Positions 7,941 to 14,367 of a DNA stretch of 32,090 bases are shown piece after piece. Every line of letters starts with the position of its first letter. Position 1 is the first letter of the stretch. The position numbers were made by a program, and so were the translations under genes. This DNA is from Saccharopolyspora endophytica (lineage in GTDB: Bacteria > Actinomycetota > Actinomycetes > Mycobacteriales > Pseudonocardiaceae), in assembly GCF_018070075.1 (NCBI RefSeq), contig NZ_JAGPXE010000025.1, positions 1 through 32,090 of the forward strand. Direction: 5' to 3'. Under the pieces are notes generated by a model, which had not been told where the DNA came from, did not search any database, and was given only the letters and a program-made list of their open reading frames with translations.

Positions 7941-8548
7941 CCAGCATCGAGGTCGACACCCCGCACGGCCCGGCGCGGGCCGAGCTGCACTGCGCTGAGG
8001 AAGGTCGTGCCGCGCTGCTGCTCGGGCACGGCGCGGGCGGCGGGATCAACGCGCCCGACCTGGTGGCGGCGACCCGCGCGGCCACCGACGCCGGGGTGCA
8101 CGTGGCGCTGGTCGAGCAGCCCTACCGGGTGGCCGGTCGCAGGGCTCCGGCACCGGCCAAGCAGCTGGACGCGGCGTGGCTGGCGGTGGTCGAGGACCTC
8201 GGTGAGCGCTGGTTCGCCGATCTGCCGCTGATCTTCGGCGGGCGTTCCTCCGGGGCGAGGGTGGCCTGCCGCACCGCGGACGAGGGTGAGGCGGAGGCGG
8301 TGCTGTGCCTGGCGTTCCCGCTGCACCCGCCGGGCAAGCCGGAGAAGTCGCGGGCGTCGGAGATCGACGCGGTGGAGAACCCGGTGCTGGTCGTGCAGGG
8401 CGAGCGCGACGCGTTCGGCAGGCCCGAGCCTGCGCACAACCGCGAGGTCGTGCTGGTGGCCGGGGACCACTCGCTCAAGGCCGATGTCGATGCCGTGCAC
8501 CGGGCGACGTCGGAGTGGCTGACGCGGGTGCTGCGGTTGATCGACTGA
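7937..8548 (+). CDS. Alpha/beta hydrolase (dienelactone-hydrolase/KANL3-Tex30-like)
   Basis: A 203-residue soluble alpha/beta hydrolase. An oxyanion-hole segment (LLLGHGAGGGINAPDL) is followed by the nucleophile elbow GGRSSGARVA (Ser nucleophile), the acid in VVQGERDAFG and the base in VAGDHSLK, so a complete Ser-Asp-His triad is present in the normal order. The small size and the GRSSGAR elbow match the KANL3/Tex30-type hydrolase group often annotated in actinobacteria; the substrate is unknown. The start overlaps the SRAP2 stop by ATGA. No signal peptide is present. It faces the convergent ybaK gene across a 282-bp gap. Confidence 0.85.
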   Translation: MTSIEVDTPHGPARAELHCAEEGRAALLLGHGAGGGINAPDLVAATRAATDAGVHVALVEQPYRVAGRRAPAPAKQLDAAWLAVVEDLGERWFADLPLIFGGRSSGARVACRTADEGEAEAVLCLAFPLHPPGKPEKSRASEIDAVENPVLVVQGERDAFGRPEPAHNREVVLVAGDHSLKADVDAVHRATSEWLTRVLRLID

Positions 8549-8790
8549 TGTCGCTCGGGTGGGTGACGTCGCTTTGCGGAGCCGTGCGCTCCGCTTTCTC
8601 CCCGCGCAGGTGGGAGGCCTGGCGTCGGTGTGTGATCACCATCTGAAATTCCCCGCATTGCTCCGTCATGTCCGGAGACCTCAACATCGGTCGGCGCTGG
8701 GCCCCCGAGCTCGTGCACCCGGACAGGACGATTCCCCCGATCTTGTCCGGCGCGGGGTGCGGCTGTTGCGCGGCAGCGGCACCAGGTGCC
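8549..8790. other. Convergent intergenic region with a hairpin related to the dispersed elements
   Basis: No gene is supported here. On the minus strand a GAGAAAGC motif leads into a 7-bp hairpin (plus-strand arms 8576-8582 and 8588-8594, 5-nt loop). That is the same arrangement as the 3' tail of the elements at 10542, 18331 and 20609. The rest of the gap does not show their long palindromic stem clearly, so this may be a degenerate minus-oriented member or a different repeat sharing the tail. Confidence 0.35.
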
Positions 8791-8822
8791 GAGGGGAGCG
8801 GTCCTGCGGGGTCGCTCCCCTC
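8791..8822. terminator. Convergent hairpin terminator candidate
   Basis: A 10-bp perfect stem pairs 8791-8800 (gaggggagcg) with 8813-8822, with a 12-nt loop. It lies directly beyond the ybaK stop and downstream of the hydrolase, between convergent genes, so it could end transcripts from both sides. There is no T-run on either strand, which lowers confidence in intrinsic activity. Confidence 0.5.
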
Positions 8823-8830
8823 GGGCCCGC

Positions 8831-9307
8831 TCAGGCCGAGATCTCGGCGAAGGTCGCGCCCAGCAGGTGCGCCAGCTCGTCCGGGGACAGCTCGATCTCC
8901 AGGCCGCGGCGTCCCGCGCTGCAGAAGATCGTGTCGAAGGCCCGGGCGGAGGTGTCGATGACGACCGGGAGGCGTTTCTTCTGGCCGAGGGGGGAGATGC
9001 CGCCCGCGACGTAGCCGGTGGCTCGTTCCGCCGCGGCGATCTCGGCCATCTTGGCCTTCTTGCCGCCTGCGGCGGCGGCCAGGGCCTTCAGGTCGAGTTG
9101 TCCGGTGACGGGAACCACACCGACCGTGAGAGTGCCGTCCACGTCCGCGACCAGCGTCTTGAACACTCGATCGGGTGGTTGGCCGAGCGCTTCGGCGGCT
9201 TCGAGGCCGAACGACTCGGCACGCGGGTCGTGGTCGTAGGCGTGGACGCGGTGCGTCACGCCCTTCTTGGTCAACAGCGCCGTCGCCGGGGTTCCCTTGC
9301 CTGCCAC
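8831..9307 (-). CDS. ybaK: Cys-tRNA(Pro)/Cys-tRNA(Cys) deacylase, YbaK/EbsC family
   Basis: A 158-residue trans-editing enzyme of the INS superfamily that hydrolyses mischarged Cys-tRNA(Pro) in the cytosol. The N-terminus MAGKGTPATALL and the core segments VFKTLVADVDG, GQLDLKALAAAAGGKKAKMA and GYVAGGISPLGQKKRLP are characteristic; the Lys in FKTL and the GGISP loop belong to the active site. The GTG at 9307 gives the usual family N-terminus; another GTG at 9316 is possible. It diverges from sigR, and the SigR-type promoter at 9327-9352 lies in the shared 5' region, pointing toward sigR. As I recall, a similar gene sits near sigH in Mycobacterium. Confidence 0.93.
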   Translation of the reverse strand: MAGKGTPATALLTKKGVTHRVHAYDHDPRAESFGLEAAEALGQPPDRVFKTLVADVDGTLTVGVVPVTGQLDLKALAAAAGGKKAKMAEIAAAERATGYVAGGISPLGQKKRLPVVIDTSARAFDTIFCSAGRRGLEIELSPDELAHLLGATFAEISA

Positions 9308-9326
9308 GCACGTCACTGTAGAGCCC

Positions 9327-9352
9327 GGAATAGCGCCCTCGGAGGCGGTGTT
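9327..9352 (+). promoter_or_regulatory. SigR-dependent autoregulatory promoter (GGAAT-N18-GTT)
   Basis: GGAAT at 9327-9331 and GTT at 9350-9352 are separated by exactly 18 nt, the consensus for SigR of Streptomyces and SigH of mycobacteria. Transcription would begin near 9359-9362, just before an ATG at 9368 that is in frame with sigR. This makes the sigma factor gene a target of its own product, as known for the family. Confidence 0.85.
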
Positions 9353-9449
9353 GAACCCAGCGTGACGATGGATTCGACGAACACCTGCGTGCTGGACCGC
9401 CCACCGCGCCCGCAGCTGTTGCCGCCAGGAAATGGCAGGACAGCGCGGG

Positions 9450-9455
9450 TATCCT
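9450..9455 (+). promoter_or_regulatory. Candidate constitutive -10 element for sigR
   Basis: TATCCT matches an actinobacterial housekeeping -10 (TANNNT). It lies downstream of the in-frame ATG at 9368, so a transcript starting near 9461 could encode only the shorter SigR forms. No good -35 is visible at 17-18 nt, so this is tentative. Confidence 0.3.
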
Positions 9456-9532
9456 CGAACACGGACCATGCGAAGGAGTGCATGGGTTCGTCGTCTGCCG
9501 CCACGTCGTCCGGGCGGCGGGAAAGGAGCCTG

Positions 9533-10201
9533 GTGCCTAGCACCCCAGAGGACTCTGCCAACACCGCGCGCACCGACGCTGCCACCGCGCAGGACGTCGA
9601 GCGGGCGGAGGAGACCGACGCGCAGCGCGCGGCTCGCTTCGAGCAGGACGCGATGCCGCTGCTGGACCAGCTCTACGGTGCGGCGCTGCGGATGACCCGC
9701 AACGCTCAGGACGCCGAAGACCTCGTTCAGGAGACCTACCTGAAGGCGTTCTCGGCGTTCAAGTCCTTCACGCAGGGCACGAACCTGAAGGCCTGGTTGT
9801 ACCGGATCCTCACCAACACCTACATCAACGGCTACCGCAAGCGGCAGCGACAGCCGCAGCAGCAGCCGACCGATGAGATCGCCGATTGGCAGCTCGCGCA
9901 GGCCGAGAACCACACGTCGACGGGACTGCGCTCGGCCGAGGTCGAAGCGCTGGACCGGCTGCCCGACACCGACGTGAAGGCCGCGCTGCAGCTGCTGGCC
10001 GAGGAGTTCCGCATGGTCGTGTACCTCGCGGACGTGGAAGGTTTCGCATACAAGGAGATCGCCGAGATCATGGGCACCCCCATCGGCACCGTCATGTCGA
10101 GGTTGCACCGTGGTCGCAGGCAGCTGCGTGAGATGCTCACCGACGTCGCCCGTGATCGAGGCTTCTTGCGGGAGACCCAGCAGGAGGTGAGCACTTCATG
10201 A
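9533..10201 (+). CDS. sigR: ECF sigma factor SigR/SigH (thiol-oxidative stress)
   Basis: A 222-residue group IV sigma factor controlling the disulfide stress regulon. Region 2 includes LLDQLYGAALRMTRNAQDAE, then LVQETYLKAF and NLKAWLYRILTNTYIN (regions 2.2-2.4, -10 recognition). Region 4 includes EEFRMVVYLADVEGFAYKEI and GTPIGTVMSRLHRGRRQL (-35 recognition helix). The sequence is very close to mycobacterial SigH and Streptomyces SigR. I chose the GTG at 9533, which has GGAG 4 nt upstream and gives the normal family length. An ATG at 9482, also with GGAG, would add 17 residues, and an ATG at 9368 would add 55. The stop overlaps rsrA by ATGA, coupling the sigma factor to its inhibitor. Confidence 0.95.
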   Translation: MPSTPEDSANTARTDAATAQDVERAEETDAQRAARFEQDAMPLLDQLYGAALRMTRNAQDAEDLVQETYLKAFSAFKSFTQGTNLKAWLYRILTNTYINGYRKRQRQPQQQPTDEIADWQLAQAENHTSTGLRSAEVEALDRLPDTDVKAALQLLAEEFRMVVYLADVEGFAYKEIAEIMGTPIGTVMSRLHRGRRQLREMLTDVARDRGFLRETQQEVSTS

Positions 10202-10521
10202 ATTGCGGTGAGCCGGACGAGGCATCCTGCCAGGACGCGCTCGCCGAGGTGTGGCTGTTCCTGGACAACGAGTGCGACCAGGCGCGGCGCGAAGCCGTGC
10301 AGCGTCACCTCGATGGTTGCGGAACGTGCCTGGAGCACTTCGGCATCGAGGAACACCTGAAGGCGTTGCTGCAGCGCAAGTGCAGCGGTGAGCACGCTCC
10401 CACGGAGCTCAAGGACCGCCTGCGCTCGTCGATCCGCGAAGCGGTCCTGAGCAAGGCCGAGATCACCGTCGAGCACGGACCAGAAGGAACCTCGGTAGAG
10501 GTCCGAGCCAAGAAGGCTTAG
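10198..10521 (+). CDS. rsrA: Zinc-binding anti-sigma factor RsrA (mycothiol system)
   Basis: A 107-residue ZAS-family anti-sigma factor that binds SigR when reduced and releases it when disulfides form. Zinc and redox residues sit where they are in Streptomyces RsrA: Cys3, Cys11, His37, Cys41 and Cys44 (HLDGCGTC), with Cys62 further on. The position of RsrA Cys61 is Lys here, so the Cys-Cys pair at 61-62 is reduced to one; that pair is not required for sensing in the known protein. Cys11-Cys44 should form the trigger disulfide. The start overlaps the sigR stop. A structured intergenic element begins 20 nt after the stop codon. Confidence 0.95.
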   Translation: MNCGEPDEASCQDALAEVWLFLDNECDQARREAVQRHLDGCGTCLEHFGIEEHLKALLQRKCSGEHAPTELKDRLRSSIREAVLSKAEITVEHGPEGTSVEVRAKKA

Positions 10522-10541
10522 AACTCTCAACGCTTTGCGTG

Positions 10542-10702
10542 GCGGTGCGGGTAGCGGAACCTGACACGCCGTCTGGACTCCGGGCGCCACTCCTGATGCA
10601 GGCCAACCACACGGCGTCGCGGCGTCCTCGCCAGACGTCGTGTCAGAACCCGCTGCGGTGCCGGTTGCTCAGGTGGTGAAGGAGAAAGCACCTCCGGTGC
10701 TT
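10542..10702 (+). repeat. Dispersed structured intergenic element, copy 1
   Basis: A palindromic element whose outer arms, 10554-10576 and 10631-10653, pair as 4 bp (GCGG/CCGC), a symmetric AAC/AAC internal loop, 8 bp (CTGACACG/CGTGTCAG), a C/T mismatch and 7 bp (CGTCTGG/CCAGACG). It is flanked by a near-direct repeat (GCGGTGCGGGTAGC and GCGGTGCCGGTTGC) and ends in a GAGAAAGC-type hairpin with arms AAGCACC (10686-10692) and GGTGCTT (10696-10702) and a TCC loop. It lies between rsrA and the convergent regulator gene. Confidence 0.8.
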
Positions 10703-10703
10703 G

Positions 10704-11351
10704 TTAGGGCTTTTCCCTTCTGGCCACCCAGGCTGCTGCTTGGGTTCTGCGTTCCATGCCGAGCTTGGCGAGGACCGAGGTCACGTAGTTCTTGACGGTC
10801 TTCTCGGCCAGGAACAGGCGTTCCGCGATCTGGCGGTTGGTCAGGCCCTCGCCGATCAGCTCCAGGACCTTGCGCTCGCGCTCGGTGAGGGCGGCCAGCT
10901 CGTCCGGTTCCGGGCTGCTGGACTGGCGGAGGTGCTCGAGCACCCGCCCGGTGGTGACCGGGTCCAGCAGCGATCGGCCGGCGGCGACCTCGCGGACCGC
11001 GTTGACCAGGTCCTGGCCGCGGACCTGCTTGAGCAGGTAGCCCGAAGCTCCGGCGTTGATCGCGCCGACCAGCGCCTGCTCGTCGTCGAAGGCCGTCAGG
11101 ACCAGGCAGTACGGCGCGTCGTCCAAGGCCCGCAGCTTGCGGCACAGCTCCAGCCCGTCGCCGTCGGGCAGCCGCATGTCGATGACCGCGACGTCCGGTG
11201 CGGTGGCCTGAGCGCGCGCCAGCGCTTCGCCCACGCCGCCGGCCTCGGCGACGATCTCGACGTCGGGTTCGGTGTCCAGCAGGTCGCGCAGACCTCGCCG
11301 GACGACCTCGTGATCATCGACCAACAGCACCCTGACCGCCACGACGTCCAC
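10704..11351 (-). CDS. NarL/FixJ response regulator, DosR/DevR-like (orphan)
   Basis: A 215-residue two-component regulator. The receiver domain (about 7-125) has the acidic pair Asp12-Asp13, the phosphoacceptor Asp58 (VIDMRLPDG) and the Lys of YLLKQV. The C-terminal LuxR-type HTH (about 145-210) reads LTERERKVLELIGEGLTNRQ, then IAERLFLAEKTVKNYVTSVL and AKLGMERRTQAA, which is close to mycobacterial DosR/DevR, the hypoxia/NO/dormancy regulator. No histidine kinase is present in the window, so its partner is elsewhere. The start is uncertain: GTGs at 11351 and 11342 are both plausible and neither has a clear Shine-Dalgarno. It is the last gene of a minus-strand cluster with doxX and the macro-domain gene. 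Its stop codon begins 1 nt from the tail hairpin of element copy 1. Confidence 0.88.
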   Translation of the reverse strand: MDVVAVRVLLVDDHEVVRRGLRDLLDTEPDVEIVAEAGGVGEALARAQATAPDVAVIDMRLPDGDGLELCRKLRALDDAPYCLVLTAFDDEQALVGAINAGASGYLLKQVRGQDLVNAVREVAAGRSLLDPVTTGRVLEHLRQSSSPEPDELAALTERERKVLELIGEGLTNRQIAERLFLAEKTVKNYVTSVLAKLGMERRTQAAAWVARREKP

Positions 11352-11398
11352 GCTAATGGGCGCCGGTGGCGGTCCGCGCAGCAGTGTCGCTTTTCGGG

Positions 11399-11899
11399 TT
11401 ACTTCTTCTTGGCGTTCTTCGCGCCGGTCTTCTTCGCGGTCTTCTTGGCGATGCGGGCGCTCTTGCGGGCCCGGTAGCCGACGCTCGGCTTGCCGCCGGT
11501 GTCCACCGCCGCCAGCAGCACGCCGCCGAGCAGGCCGAGGTTCTTGAGGAAGTGGATCTGCTGCTCGGAGCGCACCTGCGGGTCCTTCTCCTCCCAGAAG
11601 CGGTGCGCGGCCAGCGTGGTCGGGATGATGCTGCCCGCCAGCAGCAGCGACGCCAGGCGCGGGAACTTGCCCAGCGCCAGCAGCGCACCCGCGCCGATCT
11701 TCACACCGGCATCGATGCGCACCAGCGTCTCGGGGTCGGTCGGCACCTGCTCGGGCAGCGCGTCGCGCACGGGGTCGGTCGCCTTCTCCAGCAGCGGAGC
11801 AGCGCCCTTGGCGTGGTTCGGGGTGTCCTTGAGGGCACCGATCCCACCCATGATGAAGATCGAAGCCAGCATCGGACGAGCCAGACGGCGGATCAGCAT
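11399..11899 (-). CDS. DoxX family membrane protein with lysine-rich tail
   Basis: A 166-residue integral membrane protein. It opens with MLIRRLARPMLASIFIMGGI and has about four hydrophobic segments (around 10-22, 64-80, 82-97 and 120-135), matching DoxX/DoxD proteins, which in mycobacteria associate with redox and thiosulfate systems. The last 25 residues are unusual: a run of Lys, Ala and Arg (RKSARIAKKTAKKTGAKNA) ending in KKK, like a histone H1 tail, probably cytoplasmic. An AGGAGG Shine-Dalgarno lies before the ATG. It is 47 bp from the regulator gene downstream and 75 bp from the macro-domain gene upstream, all on one strand. Confidence 0.85.
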   Translation of the reverse strand: MLIRRLARPMLASIFIMGGIGALKDTPNHAKGAAPLLEKATDPVRDALPEQVPTDPETLVRIDAGVKIGAGALLALGKFPRLASLLLAGSIIPTTLAAHRFWEEKDPQVRSEQQIHFLKNLGLLGGVLLAAVDTGGKPSVGYRARKSARIAKKTAKKTGAKNAKKK

Positions 11900-11974
11900 C
11901 GGGGGAACCTCCTAGATGGGTCGTCTTGGGCCTGACGGTACTTTTCAGGGCCCCGTTCCGCCTGGCAGCGGGCG

Positions 11975-12589
11975 TCAGTGCAGATCGACCTGGGCGAACA
12001 CTTCGTCCCAGGCGGCTGCGACCTGGCGGGCGCACAGTTGAGGCGCTGCTCCGCCGATTCCGGTGCCCAGGCCGGGCATCGCGATCGAGTGCACCACCCG
12101 GTGCACCGGGGCGCCGTTGTCGAGCACCGCGCTCGCCCACAGCCGCAGCATCGCGCGCGCGGCGAGGTAGGGGTGCACGGTGTCGGCGGGCAGCGTCTCC
12201 CCGGGCTCGCGCATCGTCGGTGCGCTGATCAGCCAGATCGGGCTGGGGACACCGGTGGGGACCAGCAGCGCTTCGCCCACCGGCAGCTCACCGCCGTGGT
12301 AGGCGAGCACGGCGCTGCGCACCTGCTCCTCGACTTCGGGGAAGGTGCGGGCGTACACCGCGTCGATGCCACCGCGCATCCAGCCGTAGGAGTTGGCGGG
12401 GCTGACGACGGCGTCCACCTGAACGTCGAGAACCGAGCCTTGATGAACGGAAATGCCGGGCCGGCTTTCCGCGATCTCCTGCCATGCAGCGGCCAGCGGC
12501 TCGTCCAACGCGCACAGGACGAGCTGCAGCTCCGGCTCCGCTCCCTCTGCCGATGAGCGCCCCGAATCTGCGGTCACGCCCCACAGCAT
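11975..12589 (-). CDS. Macro domain (ADP-ribose binding) protein
   Basis: A 204-residue protein consisting almost entirely of one macro domain. The ADP-ribose loops are SPANSYGWMRGGIDAVYA (after VDAVVSP) and AMPGLGTGIGGA, with GSVLDVQVDAVV forming the first strand. Proteins of this fold bind or hydrolyse ADP-ribose, O-acetyl-ADP-ribose or related NAD metabolites. A preceding 35-residue segment (PELQLVLCALDEPLAAAW) is often present in this subgroup. The ATG at 12589 is assumed; a GTG 12 nt further in is also possible. It appears to head a minus-strand unit with doxX and the response regulator. Its specific substrate is not evident. Confidence 0.88.
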   Translation of the reverse strand: MLWGVTADSGRSSAEGAEPELQLVLCALDEPLAAAWQEIAESRPGISVHQGSVLDVQVDAVVSPANSYGWMRGGIDAVYARTFPEVEEQVRSAVLAYHGGELPVGEALLVPTGVPSPIWLISAPTMREPGETLPADTVHPYLAARAMLRLWASAVLDNGAPVHRVVHSIAMPGLGTGIGGAAPQLCARQVAAAWDEVFAQVDLH

Positions 12590-12751
12590 CGCAGGAATGC
12601 ACCGCGTAGTGGCATTGGGTAGGTCACATCCGCGACGACGTGGCGTTTAGCCCCTCGGAGCGCGGCCGGAACGATCACGGAGCGTGGAAACCCCTCAGTA
12701 GCCGTTGAAAAACGTTCATGTGGCCCAGCCCGGGCGGCCTTGCGCGGCCCG

Positions 12752-12757
12752 TAATCT
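12752..12757 (+). promoter_or_regulatory. -10 element for leaderless pheA
   Basis: TAATCT (TANNNT) ends 6 nt before the pheA GTG at 12764. Transcription would start at or next to the start codon, giving a leaderless mRNA, and no Shine-Dalgarno is visible. No -35 hexamer is obvious. Confidence 0.5.
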
Positions 12758-12763
12758 GGGCGG

Positions 12764-13687
12764 GTGCCAGAAATCGCCTACCTCGGTCCGCCGGGAACCT
12801 TCACCGAGCAAGCGACTCGGCTGCTGACCGCCGACTTCGACGCCGAACTCGTGCCCTGCGAAACCGTGCCGGTGGCGCTGGCCGCGGTGCGCTCGGGGGA
12901 GGTGCTGGCCGCTGGGGTCCCGGTGGAGAACTCCGTGGAGGGCTCCGTACCGGCCACGCTCGACGCGCTGACCGAGGACGATCCGCTGATCGCGGTCAAG
13001 GAAGTCGTGATCCCGGTCCAGTTCGACGTGTTCGCCCAGCCCGGGATGACGCTGGGGGAGGTCGGGACCGTCGCCAGCCATCCGCACGCGCTGGCGCAGG
13101 TGCGCGGCTGGCTGGCCGAGGCGCTGCCGAAGGCCGACGTCCGCGCGGTCAGCTCGACCGCCGCCGCGGCCGCCGCCGTCGCCGACGGCGAGTACGACGC
13201 GGCGATCTCCGCGCCCGTGGCCGGTGAGCACTACTCGTCGCTCCAGCGCCTGGCCACCGGCATCGCCGACGTCCGCGATGCGGTCACCCGGTTCCTGCTG
13301 GTCCGCAGGCCGGGGACGCTGCCGGAGCCGACCGGCGCGGACCGGACGTCGATCTGCGCGGTGATCGGCGACGAGGTCGGCACGCTGTCGGACATGCTGG
13401 CCGAGCTGTCGCTGCGCGGCATCAACCTGAGCCGGATCGAGTCCCGGCCGGTCAAGGACCACTTCGGGCACTACCGCTTCTACCTGGACTTCGACGGGCA
13501 CGTGGCCGACGCGCGGATCGGCGAGGCGATGGCGGCTCTGCAGCGCCGGTGCGACTCGGTGCGCTTCCTCGGCTCGTACCCGAAGGCGGACCGGAAACCC
13601 GCGTCGGTGCGGCCGGGATCGTCGGAGCAAGCGTTCCGGAACGCGGCCGAGTGGTTGGCCGCCGTGCGTGCGGGGAGGCTCGCGTGA
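12764..13687 (+). CDS. pheA: Prephenate dehydratase
   Basis: A 307-residue monofunctional PheA that converts prephenate to phenylpyruvate in phenylalanine synthesis. It starts with IAYLGPPGTFTEQA (family signature), has PVENSVEGSV (54-63) and the catalytic TRF at 175-177 (AVTRFLLV). A C-terminal ACT domain (about 195-270) contains GTLSDMLAELSLRGINLSRI and ESRP (226-229), the site of phenylalanine feedback inhibition. An alanine-rich patch (131-140) lies in the catalytic domain. The GTG at 12764 has no Shine-Dalgarno but a TAATCT just upstream. The last 40 residues beyond the ACT domain are basic and probably flexible. It overlaps the next gene by 4 nt (GTGA). Confidence 0.96.
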   Translation: MPEIAYLGPPGTFTEQATRLLTADFDAELVPCETVPVALAAVRSGEVLAAGVPVENSVEGSVPATLDALTEDDPLIAVKEVVIPVQFDVFAQPGMTLGEVGTVASHPHALAQVRGWLAEALPKADVRAVSSTAAAAAAVADGEYDAAISAPVAGEHYSSLQRLATGIADVRDAVTRFLLVRRPGTLPEPTGADRTSICAVIGDEVGTLSDMLAELSLRGINLSRIESRPVKDHFGHYRFYLDFDGHVADARIGEAMAALQRRCDSVRFLGSYPKADRKPASVRPGSSEQAFRNAAEWLAAVRAGRLA

Positions 13688-14331
13688 GTGATTTCGAGTT
13701 GGCGGCGCCGGAGGGCGTGCGGCTGGTGCTGGCCCGTCACGGGCAGACCCCGGCGAACGTCGCCAAGCTGCTCGACACCCTTCCGCCCGGCCCGGGGCTG
13801 ACCGAGCTCGGGCGGCAGCAGGCCGAGGAGCTCGCCGAGCGGTTGGCCGCGCGCGAGGACAAGATCGTCGCGGTGCACGCCAGCACGGCGCGTCGCGCGC
13901 AGCAGACCGCCGAGCCGGTCGCGCGGCGGCTGGGCCTGCCGTTGCAGCTGGCGGAGGGCACGCACGAGGTGTTCGTGGGTGAGCTGGAGGGGCTGGGCGG
14001 CCCCGCGCTGGCGGTTTTCGACGACGTCTACGCCCAGTGGCACGGCCACGACCTCGACGTGCCGATGCCCGGTGGCGGTGAATCCGGCCGCGATGCGATC
14101 ACCCGGTTCCTCGCCGGCGCCCGCACCGCCCTGGAGGGCGTGTCCGAGGGCACGGTGGTGATGGTCAGCCACGGCGCGATGCTGCGGCTGGTCGCGGGCG
14201 TGCTCGTCGAGGAGATCACGGGTGCCGAGGCCGACTCGCTGCACCTGCCCAACACGGGCCTGATCGTGATCGAGTCCGACCCCACCACCCGCACCGGCTG
14301 GCGCTGCCTGACCTGGGACGGCCTTCTCTAG
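13684..14331 (+). CDS. Histidine phosphatase (phosphoglycerate mutase-like) family protein
   Basis: A 215-residue enzyme of histidine phosphatase branch 1. The phosphorylated His is His19 in LARHGQTPAN; the second core His is in MVSHGAMLRL, and ASTARRAQQTAEPVA and EVFVGELEGL are typical. The family includes phosphatases for many small substrates, and true glycolytic mutase activity is unlikely at this length and location. The GTG overlaps the pheA stop by 4 nt, so the two are translationally coupled; as I recall the same order (pheA, PGM-like) occurs as Rv3838c-Rv3837c. A role linked to aromatic or phosphosugar metabolism is possible but not shown. Confidence 0.92.
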   Translation: MSDFELAAPEGVRLVLARHGQTPANVAKLLDTLPPGPGLTELGRQQAEELAERLAAREDKIVAVHASTARRAQQTAEPVARRLGLPLQLAEGTHEVFVGELEGLGGPALAVFDDVYAQWHGHDLDVPMPGGGESGRDAITRFLAGARTALEGVSEGTVVMVSHGAMLRLVAGVLVEEITGAEADSLHLPNTGLIVIESDPTTRTGWRCLTWDGLL

Positions 14332-14354
14332 CGGCGCTCGTCGGGGGCCAGGCC

Positions 14355-14360
14355 TACCGT
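14355..14360 (+). promoter_or_regulatory. -10 element for leaderless gene at 14368
   Basis: TACCGT (TANNNT) ends 7 nt before the ATG at 14368, in a gap of only 36 bp after the mutase-like gene. The spacing matches the other leaderless starts in this window. Confidence 0.4.
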
Positions 14361-14367
14361 TTCGCGC

